Below are positions 9,645-18,072 of a stretch of 64,000 nucleotides of DNA, piece by piece. The notes under the pieces were generated by a model. That model had not been told where the DNA came from, searched no databases, and saw nothing but the letters and a program-made list of their open reading frames with translations. Numbering within the stretch: position 1 is the first letter of the stretch; each line of letters starts with the position of its first letter. The DNA lies in contig JABDBZ010000004.1 of the NCBI GenBank assembly GCA_013288385.1, positions 1 through 64,000 on the forward strand, in the 5' to 3' direction. Origin of the DNA: Bacteroidota bacterium. GTDB taxonomy: Bacteria > Bacteroidota > Bacteroidia > B-17B0 > Aurantibacillaceae. The position numbers and the translations under genes were made by a program.

Positions 9645-10088
9645 TTTTTGTTGTGTTTTAAATTTATAATTGAGAAATTTTCTAATTCGAGATCGCCAAT
9701 TTTTTGCTTTTTTGTAAAACTAGTTCCAGTTTTCTTTTAATCAACCAGTACAAGGTGCAGTTCAAGTAATTGTATTCAGCAAAATAACGTAAAGTAACAT
9801 AAGGTTTAGTGCCTAAGAGCTAATGCATAATAAATTATACATTCAGAAAATAATTTAGGAACTGGCACAATGTAACGACAAGCTTTTGAAAAACATTTAA
9901 CCACTTTGATGATTTTCTTACATATGTAAGAAACATTGTTAAAATGTATAAAATAAAATTAACCGTTTTGGCTAGGTATTCAACATTAATAGGGTTTTCA
10001 GAGCGCTATCTTTTTTCAACCAAAAATAAAATATTTTTTTGTTTCGTTTTCGTGTTTCAAAAATTAAAACTTTATTTGAAGAAATAAA
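9645..10088. other. 444-bp gene-free interval
   Basis: This A+T-rich spacer separates the divergent secreted-protein run (minus) from a small lipoprotein gene (plus). I see no convincing open frame, tRNA or strong hairpin. It must hold the promoter of the 1453-residue gene, but no clear TTTG/TAnnTTTG pair stands out, and the 66-nt island promoter is absent. Confidence 0.5.
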
Positions 10089-10467
10089 ATGGAAATGAAA
10101 AAGATAATAGCATACACCTTAAAATTATTTATAACAATTGCTTTCTTATCCTGTCAATCAAATGATGATTTTGAGGCAAAGAAAACAGTAGCAAAAGAAA
10201 TACTCTCAAAGGATTGTGACTTTATAGTTGATGCAACAACAGAGTTTATTAAGAAGAAGCATCCTTTTACTTGGTGATATTGCAGCAGCGGTTGAAGCTT
10301 CCAAGTGCGATTGTATTACCGATACATTATCAGTTCGATTTGCAAATGAATATAATCTTGAACAATTAAATAAAATGAAATCTGAACCCATTGAAGTTAC
10401 CCAAGAGGCTCTTGAAAAAGTATTGGATAAAAATAATGATTGTTTAAAAGGATGCATTAAGTTTTGA
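10089..10467 (+). pseudogene. Small lipoprotein gene split by a frameshift
   Basis: Two overlapping plus-strand frames join into one protein of about 125 residues. The first (from ATG 10089) gives MEMKKIIAYTL, a hydrophobic core and a lipobox-like LSC, then an acidic/charged part. It is stopped at 10275 after KKKHPFTW. The second frame carries the rest (LLGDIAAAVEASKCDCITD to CLKGCIKF, stop 10465). Removing one T from the short T-run near 10264-10267 would restore one frame. Four Cys in the C-terminal half suggest disulfides or metal binding. It has no family I recognise. The shift may be a sequencing error or true decay. Confidence 0.6.
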
Positions 10468-10695
10468 GTATTTCATTTCAAAGATAGAATTCGTAGTAAA
10501 ATTAAGAAGGAGGATACAAGCCAAAACAAAAAACTAAAGTCATTTATTACTTCTTCTTCCTTTAAGTCAATACTTTAATTAATTCTAATTAATTATTTCT
10601 CAATATGATGTAACTAAATTGTTAAATTAATTTACATGGATACTTTCTATAGATATTTAATTAGATTTACATATAAATTTAAAACATAAACTAAA

Positions 10696-10956
10696 ATGAA
10701 AACAGTAAAAATTTTAGCGCTAAGCGCAGCATTTATCGGTGTATTTTGCTTTGGCAAATCATTAAGTAGTTCTGAAATGAAGGCTTTAGAGTATCCTGAA
10801 TTAAATGCAGCAAAAAACAAAATGACAGAAGCAAAGGGAAATCTTGCAAAAGCTGCCAAAGATTTTGGTGGTCACAAAGCAAAAGCTGCTGAGTATTTAG
10901 ATAAAGCTATTAAGGAAGTTGATGAGGCAATTTTATACGGAGATAAACAAAAATAA
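10696..10956 (+). CDS. Small secreted helical protein, GGH-KA type
   Basis: An 86-residue protein with a signal peptide (MKTVKILALSAAFIGVFCFG) and a mature part that is almost entirely amphipathic helix. The segment GGHKAKAAEYLDKAIKEVD resembles the GGHR-x-KA-x-x-L-I-x-x-AI-x-E pattern of small periplasmic proteins in many Gram-negatives, from memory and without a search. These are sometimes compared with small metal-binding proteins. It is a single gene, closed by a strong terminator at 10976-11004. It is the first gene to the left of the stress-gene island and may belong to it functionally. Confidence 0.75.
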   Translation: MKTVKILALSAAFIGVFCFGKSLSSSEMKALEYPELNAAKNKMTEAKGNLAKAAKDFGGHKAKAAEYLDKAIKEVDEAILYGDKQK

Positions 10957-10975
10957 TCTCTTATAAAAGATGATC

Positions 10976-11004
10976 AAAAAAGGCGGGGATTTCTCGCCTT
11001 TTTT
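10976..11004 (+). terminator. Intrinsic terminator after the small helical protein
   Basis: The arms AAAAAAGGCG and CGCCTTTTTT enclose a 9-nt loop and are followed by T-rich sequence. The A-tract on the other side makes it usable from the minus strand too, where the MCE operon ends at 11051. Confidence 0.85.
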
Positions 11005-11050
11005 ATTTCTTGAAATTATTATTATAAATAGATTTGGATGATTGGTTTTT

Positions 11051-11986
11051 CTAATTACATGCAGGTCGTCTTGTTGAAAGAAATTCAGCTTCGTTTTCCA
11101 GAAAATTAGTACAATAACATTTTTTAAATCCGCCTTGTACTAAAAAATAATTAGCCAACATTAATTCATAATTTAAATCTAAATAAATCCATTTACTTAC
11201 TCTTTTAAAAGTTGGTGATTTTGATTTCCATTTGTTGGAAATAGGATTAAAAAAATAATTTACACCTGAAAATTCCTGAAATTGAAATGTATGGATCATT
11301 TCGTGACCATATGTTTGGTAGAAAACCGGTCCGGTAAGACTTGTTACATGAATAATGCCATTGCCAGGTGTTGATGCAACAAACTGTGGTGCGTATTTTA
11401 TAACAGGAGTATAAAACGTAAGTGTACCTGATTGAATCGTTTCTTTAAAATTTAATTTTCCATTAGCCGCCAAAAAAATAATTCCTCCCAGTGAAGATGG
11501 CATAATGCGAGGCAAGAAACTAAATGGTCCGGTTTTAAATTCTAAACGTACAAAACCAATATCAAAATGCCAACGAGTCCAAACATTTATATTAGATGAC
11601 GCATTCTCCACGATGGAATTTCCGACACTAAAAACAATACGTGATAACCAGGCATAACCCAGGTTTTGTCTTTCACCAACAAGATAATTTATTTTTTTGC
11701 CACTATATACAATTAAACCTCCACCACTCCCTATTAAAAAACCTTTTCCAAAAGCCTTAAACCATTTTTGATCGTGATGTTTATTTATGACTGCCCCTAT
11801 TCCACCGGATAAGCCACCAACGAGTGTATTGTAAATAACTGATCTTGGTTCATAGTTTTGAGCTCTTAATGATTGTTTAAATATTGAAAGGGTAATTAGA
11901 ATACAAAAAATAATTTTAGAAAATTTCGGGATAGAAAAGCCATTAATGATTTTTAGAAAATTATCTTTCAGAAAAAACAGCATCAA
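11051..11986 (-). CDS. Exported protein with HEMIH zincin-like motif, end of MCE operon
   Basis: A 311-residue protein with a hydrophobic segment and apparent signal cleavage near RAQ (residue 43). Residues 45-105 are Gly-rich with two possible short membrane stretches. The sequence YGHEMIHTFQFQEF places an HExxH motif at 228-232, and a late acidic cluster (LENEAEF, 296-302) could give the third zinc ligand. It follows MlaD by two bases, so it is co-transcribed with the first MCE lipid-transport operon. I do not know a family name. It may be an envelope zincin-like protein, or a non-catalytic relative. Catalysis is inference from the motif only. Confidence 0.7.
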   Translation of the reverse strand: MMLFFLKDNFLKIINGFSIPKFSKIIFCILITLSIFKQSLRAQNYEPRSVIYNTLVGGLSGGIGAVINKHHDQKWFKAFGKGFLIGSGGGLIVYSGKKINYLVGERQNLGYAWLSRIVFSVGNSIVENASSNINVWTRWHFDIGFVRLEFKTGPFSFLPRIMPSSLGGIIFLAANGKLNFKETIQSGTLTFYTPVIKYAPQFVASTPGNGIIHVTSLTGPVFYQTYGHEMIHTFQFQEFSGVNYFFNPISNKWKSKSPTFKRVSKWIYLDLNYELMLANYFLVQGGFKKCYCTNFLENEAEFLSTRRPACN

Positions 11987-11988
11987 GC

Positions 11989-12693
11989 CTAATTTTTATT
12001 TTTCTCATCCTTCTCTTTGTCTTTGTCTTTCTTTTTTTTCTTAAAGAAACCTCTTAATAAAAAATTATGGCTCGCAGCATTCATGTTTTGTTTAAAACCA
12101 CCTGCACCTTGCTTAATATTTACTAATGTTTTATCTATGTTGTCTGCAAATACGCTATCCATAAATAATTTCCCAATGGTTCCTTTGCCATCACGAATAT
12201 TTTTGATTATCGATGAAAGATCGCCGGTAATCTCTGCTGCATTTGTACTCGTCACTTTTATTTTCATCAAGATCTCGTCCATACTCACCGGCTGAGCTGT
12301 TGCAATACAATCATTATCAGCTAACATCGGCTTACCCGGTTCACCCGGTGTAATTATCACTAATTTATTTCCCATCAATCCATCAGAACCAATTATTGCT
12401 TTCGCATTTTTTTTAATGAATTTTCTTGAATCTTCATCAATCAACATATCCACTTTCACAGTGGAGTCCGTCACTTGTTGAATATCGCTTATAACTCCCA
12501 CATTAATACCGGAAAAACGAACATTGTTGCCAATCTGCAAACCACTGATATCTTTAAATATTCCACTTATATTAAATGTTTTACTAAACATTTGTTGTCT
12601 TTCACCAATGAAATAAATTCCCACAATAAACAGTACGATGCCTGCAGATACAAATATTCCTAGTCTAATTTTATTACCAGATGTTTTTTTCAT
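11989..12693 (-). CDS. MCE/MlaD substrate-binding protein, first Mla-like system
   Basis: A 234-residue protein with one N-terminal membrane segment (LGIFVSAGIVLFIVGIYFI) followed by an MCE domain at about 38-120 (ISGIFKDISGLQIGNNVRFSGINVG, then GSDGLMGNKLVII). In this family the periplasmic MCE domain forms a hexameric ring that shuttles phospholipids between membranes. The C-terminus is a highly basic tail of Lys/Asp/Glu runs. It is shorter than the second MlaD of the window (315 residues), which has a long helical extension. It forms an operon with the ABC ATPase and permease upstream (4-6 bp gaps). Confidence 0.92.
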   Translation of the reverse strand: MKKTSGNKIRLGIFVSAGIVLFIVGIYFIGERQQMFSKTFNISGIFKDISGLQIGNNVRFSGINVGVISDIQQVTDSTVKVDMLIDEDSRKFIKKNAKAIIGSDGLMGNKLVIITPGEPGKPMLADNDCIATAQPVSMDEILMKIKVTSTNAAEITGDLSSIIKNIRDGKGTIGKLFMDSVFADNIDKTLVNIKQGAGGFKQNMNAASHNFLLRGFFKKKKKDKDKEKDEKNKN

Positions 12694-12696
12694 AAT

Positions 12697-13440
12697 TTAA
12701 TTTTCATTTTTCGATTTAAAGAATGAGCGAACCCATTCGTCCTTTGATTTTTCAAGTTCTTCAAATTTTCCTTCGGCAATTGATATGCCATCTTTAATAA
12801 TGATCATTCTATTTGCCGTAATTCGTGCACATTCCATATCATGTGTTATAATAATAGAAGATGTATTATATTTTTTTTGAATATCTAAAATCAATAAACT
12901 TATTTCTTCTGATGTTATAGGATCTAAGCCTGTTGTAGGTTCATCATAAAATATTATTTTAGGTTTTAATATTAAAGTCCTTGCTAACCCAACTCTTTTT
13001 CTCATTCCGCCAGAAAGTTCTGAAGGCATTTTATCAATTGCTTCCGATAATCCAACATTTTTTAGGGCTTCTTCAACCAAACTATCAATCTCTTCCCTTT
13101 TTAATTCTTTATTTCCACGAAGCGGAAATTCAAGATTTTCTCTTACAGTCATTGAATCATATAATGCTGCACTTTGAAATAGAAATCCAATTTTTTTTCG
13201 AAGTAAATTTAATGCGTCAATTTCCAAGTCGGTTATACTTTCACCCAATAAAACAATATTGCCTTCATCAGGCTCAATAAGTCCTACAAGGCATTTGATA
13301 AGTACAGATTTACCACTTCCGGATCTCCCTAGCACAACAAGATTCTCTCCTTCTTTAACTTTAATAGTTAATCCGTTAAGCACTTTATTAGAGCCAAATC
13401 CCTTTTTTAAATTTTCAACTTCTGCTACAATTGTTTCCAT
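12697..13440 (-). CDS. ABC transporter ATPase of MlaF type, first system
   Basis: A 247-residue ATPase with all ABC motifs: Walker A GRSGSGKS at 38-45, signature LSGGMRKR, Walker B IIFYDEPTTGLDP and the switch His in IIITHD. It powers lipid movement by the MlaE/MlaD complex at the inner membrane. It sits 6 bp after the permease gene and 3 bp before mlaD. It is clearly paralogous to the ATPase at 29259-30044. Confidence 0.93.
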   Translation of the reverse strand: METIVAEVENLKKGFGSNKVLNGLTIKVKEGENLVVLGRSGSGKSVLIKCLVGLIEPDEGNIVLLGESITDLEIDALNLLRKKIGFLFQSAALYDSMTVRENLEFPLRGNKELKREEIDSLVEEALKNVGLSEAIDKMPSELSGGMRKRVGLARTLILKPKIIFYDEPTTGLDPITSEEISLLILDIQKKYNTSSIIITHDMECARITANRMIIIKDGISIAEGKFEELEKSKDEWVRSFFKSKNEN

Positions 13441-13446
13441 TTATAA

Positions 13447-14283
13447 TTAAAGAAATAAACTTGTTATTTGTACTGCGATCATATCTAAAATAAAAATGGA
13501 TAATGATCCAATAACTACAGCTGAGTTTGCCGATTCTCCAACTCCTTCAGTTCCTTTATTAGAATTATATCCTTTATAACAACTAATCATTGCAATAGAA
13601 AAACCGAAGAAAAATGTTTTGATCATCGCCGGAAATACATCCGAGAAATCGAGTTTTTCAAAAACCTGGGAAAAAAATAATTGGAAAGTGACATCACCTT
13701 TTAAATTTACTCCAATATAAGCGCCATACATTGCAATTGTGTCGGCCACAATTACCAATAAAGGCAACATTAAAGTAGAAGATAAAACACGGGTAATTAC
13801 TAAAAATTTAAACGGATTAATTCCGGAAACCTCCATTGCATCAATTTGCTCGGTAACTTTCATTGAAGCTAATTCTGCTCCAATTCCTGATCCAACTTTA
13901 CCGGCAAAAATTAATGCCGTTATTACCGGACCAATTTCCCGAATGATAGAAACAGCAACCATTGCCGGCAACCATGATTCAGCACCAAATTCAGCCAGTG
14001 TTGGTCGCGATTGAATTGTGAGAACAAGTCCCATAATAAATCCCGTAATTGCTACTAAAGGAAAAGATTTATAACCTATTAAATACGATTGCCTAACTAA
14101 CTCATTAAATTCGTATGGTGGTTTAAAAACTTCTTTAAAAAAACGCAAAGAAAACTTGGTCAACAGAGTAATATCTTCAAAAAAACCGACTAGTGATTTT
14201 TTATAGCTATTTTCTGAATCCGTGTTAGTCTCTGTTGAAACCTTGTTGTCAATCGTTTTTGAATCACTTGTCATATTAATCAA
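13447..14283 (-). CDS. MlaE-type ABC permease, first system
   Basis: A 278-residue MlaE/DUF140 permease with about five membrane segments. Family hallmarks are visible: the conserved stretch AELASMKVTEQIDAMEVSGINP and the early GIGAELAS and FKSFPLVAITGFIMG regions. It carries an unusually polar Asn/Thr-rich N-terminal leader of about 25 residues. It is the first gene of the E-F-D triplet and starts 6 bp after dps, so it may be read from the upstream stress operon. Confidence 0.92.
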   Translation of the reverse strand: MINMTSDSKTIDNKVSTETNTDSENSYKKSLVGFFEDITLLTKFSLRFFKEVFKPPYEFNELVRQSYLIGYKSFPLVAITGFIMGLVLTIQSRPTLAEFGAESWLPAMVAVSIIREIGPVITALIFAGKVGSGIGAELASMKVTEQIDAMEVSGINPFKFLVITRVLSSTLMLPLLVIVADTIAMYGAYIGVNLKGDVTFQLFFSQVFEKLDFSDVFPAMIKTFFFGFSIAMISCYKGYNSNKGTEGVGESANSAVVIGSLSIFILDMIAVQITSLFL

Positions 14284-14288
14284 TAAGT

Positions 14289-14762
14289 TTATTTCAAGTA
14301 TCTACGTAAAATCCAGGCAATGGTTTCATGTTGTTCCATTAATCCTGTAAGAAAATCAGTTGTACCGGCATCTTTATATTTAGAAGAACAATCTTCAACA
14401 TCTTTACGTAAATGTGTAATTACAGTTTCGTGATCTTTTAATAATTCTACTAACATATCTTTTGACGATGCATGTTTACCAGGATGCTCTTTTAAAGAAG
14501 ACAGTTTTGAAAATTCTTGCATTGTTCCAATAGTCTTGTGACCAAGCTTTCCAATTCGTTCAGCAACTTCGTCAATTGCTTCTTCCAATTGTTTATAGTG
14601 ACCTTCGAATAGTTTATGCAATTCCATAAAACTTTCACCGGTAACATTCCAATGTGCTTTTCTTGTTTTTACGTAAAGTGTCATTTCATTTGACAAGTGT
14701 TTTGAAAGAAGATCAACAACATGATCTATGTTTTTTTCCGAAATTCCAATTTGAGGTTTCAT
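14289..14762 (-). CDS. dps: Dps family ferritin-like DNA-protection protein
   Basis: A 157-residue four-helix ferritin-like protein. The inter-subunit ferroxidase residues of Dps are in place: AHWNV, ELHKLFEGHY, then LEEAIDEVAERI. In this family a dodecamer oxidises Fe(II) with peroxide and can coat DNA. It lies between an AI-2E-type permease and the MCE permease with 6-16 bp gaps, which suggests expression as part of the long minus-strand stress operon. A stress role matches its neighbours CsbD, YtxH and others. Confidence 0.93.
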   Translation of the reverse strand: MKPQIGISEKNIDHVVDLLSKHLSNEMTLYVKTRKAHWNVTGESFMELHKLFEGHYKQLEEAIDEVAERIGKLGHKTIGTMQEFSKLSSLKEHPGKHASSKDMLVELLKDHETVITHLRKDVEDCSSKYKDAGTTDFLTGLMEQHETIAWILRRYLK

Positions 14763-14778
14763 AATTTATTTTTTGTTT

Positions 14779-15882
14779 TTAGTTATTAATTACTTTAATT
14801 TTTAAATGCTTTTTACCGGTTACTTCGGTTGGCATTGTATCGCCCAATAAATAACCCCAGGGCTTTAAAGGTTCTATATGATCGAGAATAACTTTAACAA
14901 TTGCTATTAAAGGAATTGATAAAAACATACCTGGAATACCCCATAATGCACCACCGGCAAGAACTACAACAACTGAAATGAGGGCATTAATTTTTACTTT
15001 AGATGCCACTATTTTTGGTTTAATATAATGGTTGTCGATAAATTGGGTTGTGATATAAACTGCCAAAACCAATAAGCAATAAGAAAATGACGGTTTGGTT
15101 GCAAGAGCTATCATCATAGGTAAAATTACTGCTATGATACCACCTATATATGGAATAACATTTAATATTGCGCCTATCACACCTAATAAAATTGCATAAT
15201 CAATTCCTATGATAAGTAAACTCAAAGAGTTTAATGTAGCCATGATCACTGCTTCTAAAAGCAAGCCAACAAGGTAACTTTTGATTATTTTTTTTGTGGC
15301 AGTAAGTACTTCATTTACTTCTGCCTGAATACTTGCTTTAAAAACTTTATGCACAAATTCTAATAATAAAGGTTGATAATATAATATCATGAAAATATAA
15401 ACCGGAATTAAAACCAAAACGATAAGAACACCGCCGGTATTAATAATTGTTTCACTAACTAAAGAGTTAGTTGCTTTTAAAATTTCAGAATTTTTATCTG
15501 CAATCCATATATTTACTTTTTCCTGACTAATATTAAAATTACCGGAAATCCAAATCACAGATTGATCCATGACTTGGTGAAATTTCTCAATTAATTTTGG
15601 AAAAGAATCACTCAACTGCATCATTTGTTTGGAAAGTAGAGCAATAAAAAAAATGGTTGTAAAAATAACCAGAACAAGTGTTAATGAAATTGCAACTATT
15701 CTATTTACTTTTTTCTTTGTGAAATAATCTACCATCGGACTCAAAACAATTGCAATTATGGTAGAATAAATTATAGGAACTATAATTCCCTGAGCAATAA
15801 ATAACATGCTTATAAAGGCAAACAAACCAATAAATACAAAAGATACTTTTGCGTAGAAAGGAAATTTGAATTCAGTTTTCAT
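14779..15882 (-). CDS. AI-2E family (DUF20) membrane transporter
   Basis: A 367-residue integral membrane protein with about eight membrane segments and the extracytoplasmic helical region typical of AI-2E/PerM proteins. The C-terminal block VLAGGALWGIPGMFLSIPLIAIVKVI is the family signature, and GVIGAILNVIPYIGGIIAVILP precedes it. Family members export small molecules, or ions in Na+/H+ exchange; the substrate here cannot be told. It starts one base before the preceding stop, so it is tightly coupled to the 129-residue gene. Confidence 0.9.
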   Translation of the reverse strand: MKTEFKFPFYAKVSFVFIGLFAFISMLFIAQGIIVPIIYSTIIAIVLSPMVDYFTKKKVNRIVAISLTLVLVIFTTIFFIALLSKQMMQLSDSFPKLIEKFHQVMDQSVIWISGNFNISQEKVNIWIADKNSEILKATNSLVSETIINTGGVLIVLVLIPVYIFMILYYQPLLLEFVHKVFKASIQAEVNEVLTATKKIIKSYLVGLLLEAVIMATLNSLSLLIIGIDYAILLGVIGAILNVIPYIGGIIAVILPMMIALATKPSFSYCLLVLAVYITTQFIDNHYIKPKIVASKVKINALISVVVVLAGGALWGIPGMFLSIPLIAIVKVILDHIEPLKPWGYLLGDTMPTEVTGKKHLKIKVINN

Positions 15883-16272
15883 TTAAAATTCTCTTTTTCT
15901 TTTACTTAAAAAGTTTCCTATTAAATCAATTACGCCGGATTTTATTCCGTCTGCGTTTTTTGTTACTATACTTGCAACTCCCATTTGTAATAGGCTTCCA
16001 ACTAATTGTTTTATTGGATTATGAGTAGAACCTACTGCTGCTTTTTTAGAAAGATAGCCGGCAGTAATACCCATTGTTGCATCCAATAATTTTTCTTTTA
16101 TATTCGGAGAAGTTGCCCATTTACTGATTGTGTTTTTTATTAAGTTAATGGGTTTAAAAGATTCATATGTAATTACAAATTGTTCTTTCAATAAAATTTT
16201 TTCTCTCGCCTGATCAATTTCAAGTAAAAGAATAGACTCCTTTAATTCGGTAACTGAAGTAATTTTTTTCAT
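15883..16272 (-). CDS. Conserved small protein next to holin-like membrane protein
   Basis: A 129-residue protein with a charged helical N-terminus (TELKESILLLEIDQAREKILLKEQF) and a moderately hydrophobic C-terminal half (GITAGYLSKKAAVG, then LLQMGVASIVTKNADG) that may bind or span the membrane. I know no family name. It is conserved in position in such stress clusters as a partner of the DUF1469/holin-X-like protein that precedes it by 6 bp. It probably acts at the inner membrane. Confidence 0.7.
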   Translation of the reverse strand: MKKITSVTELKESILLLEIDQAREKILLKEQFVITYESFKPINLIKNTISKWATSPNIKEKLLDATMGITAGYLSKKAAVGSTHNPIKQLVGSLLQMGVASIVTKNADGIKSGVIDLIGNFLSKRKREF

Positions 16273-16278
16273 TTTATT

Positions 16279-16620
16279 TTAATTCATCATTTGTAAAACA
16301 ATTGAATCGCCAACTGTTTTCTTTATCCAAGCGTGCATATAGAAATACAAAACAACACTTACAATAGCATAAAATCCCGCAACACAAAAAAAACCGTAAT
16401 AAGCTTTGCCTATCAGATCGCCTAACCAAAGCGCGAGTCCAATATTTATACAGCAAAAAAATATAGAAAAAACAATAACAAAAAAACCACGAGAAACCAT
16501 TGTAGAAACAACATTCGCTGTTTTATCAAGGGTTTTCAATTTAATTAATTCATAACTTGTTTTTCCGTATACTTCAAGTCTTTCTAAAAGAGGCTCAATA
16601 CTATTTGTTTCGTTATTCAT
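16279..16620 (-). CDS. Holin-X/DUF1469-like two-segment membrane protein
   Basis: A 113-residue protein with a cytoplasmic N-terminal helix (SIEPLLERLEVYGKTSYELIKLKTLDKTANVVSTMV) and two membrane segments (GFFVIVFSIFFCCINIGLALWLGDLIG and GFFCVAGFYAIVSVVLYFY), matching the layout of the phage_holin_3_6 (DUF1469) family. Despite the family name these are not phage genes; they are common in stress operons with YtxH, as here. Its biochemical role is not known. Confidence 0.8.
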   Translation of the reverse strand: MNNETNSIEPLLERLEVYGKTSYELIKLKTLDKTANVVSTMVSRGFFVIVFSIFFCCINIGLALWLGDLIGKAYYGFFCVAGFYAIVSVVLYFYMHAWIKKTVGDSIVLQMMN

Positions 16621-16656
16621 AGATTAGTTATTGTAAGGTTGTTTTATAATGCTTTA

Positions 16657-16935
16657 TTAACTCATTTGAGTTTTTGCGTCTTTTTTCATTTCATCAACCT
16701 TACTCTTTCCTTTTTCATACATGCTACTTGCTTCTTCTTTAGCAGCTTCAAATTTTTCGGTAAGATCGGCTAAGAGATCGTCAAATTTTTCTTTGAGATC
16801 ATCAACTGTGTCGCATCCTTTTTTTGAAATTTTCTTTCTTGTTTCTGAACCTTTATCCGGTGCAAATAATACACCTAATAATGCACCGGCGGCAACGCCT
16901 GCCAATACACCAATTAATACATTTCCTTTGCTCAT
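16657..16935 (-). CDS. YtxH domain stress protein
   Basis: A 92-residue protein. The N-terminus has the YtxH/gas-vesicle-like membrane-associated segment (GNVLIGVLAGVAAGALLGVLFAPDKGSETRKKI). It is followed by an amphipathic coiled-coil tail rich in Lys and Glu (DDLKEKFDDLLADLTEKFEAAKEE). YtxH proteins belong to general-stress regulons in other bacteria. It is the gene after the lmo0937-type membrane peptide in the same direction. Confidence 0.88.
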   Translation of the reverse strand: MSKGNVLIGVLAGVAAGALLGVLFAPDKGSETRKKISKKGCDTVDDLKEKFDDLLADLTEKFEAAKEEASSMYEKGKSKVDEMKKDAKTQMS

Positions 16936-16970
16936 ATTGTTTATTTTTAAATTGTTTTATTTATTTATTT

Positions 16971-17126
16971 TTAAATTGCTTTGTTTCCTTGAATAATTCT
17001 TAATATAACCGAAATGACCGCGATTACTAATAAGATGTGTATTAGTCCGCCGGCATTATATCCTATGAATCCAACTGCCCAGATGATGACTAATATTACT
17101 GCTATTGCATAAAGTATATTTCCCAT
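16971..17126 (-). CDS. lmo0937-family small membrane protein
   Basis: A 51-codon gene from ATG 17126 to TAA 16971. It encodes MGNILYAIAVILVIIWAVGF, then IGYNAGGLIHILLVIAVISV and a basic end (LRIIQGNKAI). Two membrane segments joined by the Gly-rich turn with the central Trp and Ala-Val-Gly-Phe are the pattern of the lmo0937/DUF5670 family. The gene sits 35 bp before ytxH in the same direction. A related segment forms the C-terminus of the 190-residue lipoprotein at 19659-20231. Confidence 0.85.
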   Translation of the reverse strand: MGNILYAIAVILVIIWAVGFIGYNAGGLIHILLVIAVISVILRIIQGNKAI

Positions 17127-17153
17127 GATTTTTGTTTTTAATTGTTAGCTTAT

Positions 17154-17369
17154 TTATTTATTTTCTTTTTTAGTTTTGTCTGCTTCAGTGTCAATTCCAG
17201 TTCTGTCAGGATCAACTTCTCTTTTTGGCTTATCGAATTTATTAGCGCCACTTGATTCTTTAGAATTACCAGTTTGAGTTTTGTCTGAACTTTTATCTGT
17301 ACCGGTTTTGTCTGCATCACAATCCGGATCGGTATTGTCAGCTCCATTTTTTATTTCTTTAATATTCAT
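17154..17369 (-). CDS. Small disordered hydrophilic protein
   Basis: A 71-residue, almost entirely polar protein (Lys, Asp, Thr, Gly, Asn) with one Cys and no hydrophobic core. It is similar in kind to the two small proteins at 33070-33288 and 33346-33543. It lies in line with lmo0937 and YtxH genes. Hydrophilin-like protection during desiccation or osmotic stress is an inference from composition and context only. The frame is short, so coding status rests on context. Confidence 0.6.
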   Translation of the reverse strand: MNIKEIKNGADNTDPDCDADKTGTDKSSDKTQTGNSKESSGANKFDKPKREVDPDRTGIDTEADKTKKENK

Positions 17370-17407
17370 TTGTCTTGTTTTTTATTTGTAAGTTGATTTT
17401 CTAAATT

Positions 17408-18001
17408 TTAAAAGTGAAGGGCTAAACCAAACGTAGATATACCTGTTGAAAGATCAAGGAATAATCCCGCTTTCGCATTCAAATGATATTCGGCACCAAT
17501 ATGCGCATCTAAGTATAAACCACTTGTTGAACTATTTTGTACAACAGTTTCTCCATAATATCCATTTTCCCATGTTGTGCTTCTAAATGCAAAACCAATT
17601 GAACCTGCTAAATAAAAATCCCATCGTGAACCAGCTCTTAATAACTGATCAAAATAATAAGTACCCTTAACACCAATTGGAATAACAGTTTGACGATACC
17701 AATAATTTCTGTATGGATAATGTGGATTTCCCCAGTAGTAATAATTCTGGTACGAATAATATGTAATAAAAGGAGCGAGGGTTAAGTTTTTCGCTACATC
17801 AAATTCATAATTAACATGAATAACAGGAACCGAATGCCCTACGTAGCCATAATATCCAATACCGGCACCGAGATTTAATGTGTTTCCGTACTTTTCCGTT
17901 GGATACGCTTTTCTTCCGTTTGAAGAAATAGTTTCCTGCGCTGATATACTTGTTCCAAATACAACAAGTAATAATAGCATCTTAAAAGTTAATGTTTTCA
18001 T
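17408..18001 (-). CDS. Outer-membrane beta-barrel protein
   Basis: A 197-residue protein with a signal peptide (KMLLLLVVFGTSISAQ) and alternating aromatic/hydrophobic strands typical of small eight-stranded barrels. The sequence is very Tyr-rich (YYSYQNYYYWGNPHYPYRNYWY) in what should be an external loop, and the last residues end in Phe (LALHF), the usual barrel-assembly signal. It is likely an OmpW/OprF-like small porin or structural barrel; the function is unknown. It lies after OmpA in the island run. Confidence 0.82.
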   Translation of the reverse strand: MKTLTFKMLLLLVVFGTSISAQETISSNGRKAYPTEKYGNTLNLGAGIGYYGYVGHSVPVIHVNYEFDVAKNLTLAPFITYYSYQNYYYWGNPHYPYRNYWYRQTVIPIGVKGTYYFDQLLRAGSRWDFYLAGSIGFAFRSTTWENGYYGETVVQNSSTSGLYLDAHIGAEYHLNAKAGLFLDLSTGISTFGLALHF

Positions 18002-18020
18002 TTTTTCTTATTTAATAATT

Positions 18021-18064
18021 AAGTCGTATTTCTTTCAGTTTTTATTTCTTAAGAAATACGACTT
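18021..18064 (-). terminator. Hairpin after the OmpA/TSP3 gene
   Basis: Two 14-nt arms (18021-18034 and 18051-18064) form a perfect stem around a 16-nt loop, 9 bp after the OmpA stop codon. The following T-run on the minus strand is weak, so it may act as an attenuator or mRNA-stabilising stem between OmpA and the barrel gene. Confidence 0.55.
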
Positions 18065-18072
18065 GTTTTATT

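Noticed and set aside
10570-10690. A possible island promoter before the 86-residue helical protein
   Set aside because: One GATGTAAC is present, but the other boxes and TTTG do not fall at the fixed distances.
16279-16620. Prophage remnant because of the holin-like protein
   Set aside because: The family is common in stress operons; no other phage gene, integrase or attachment site is present.
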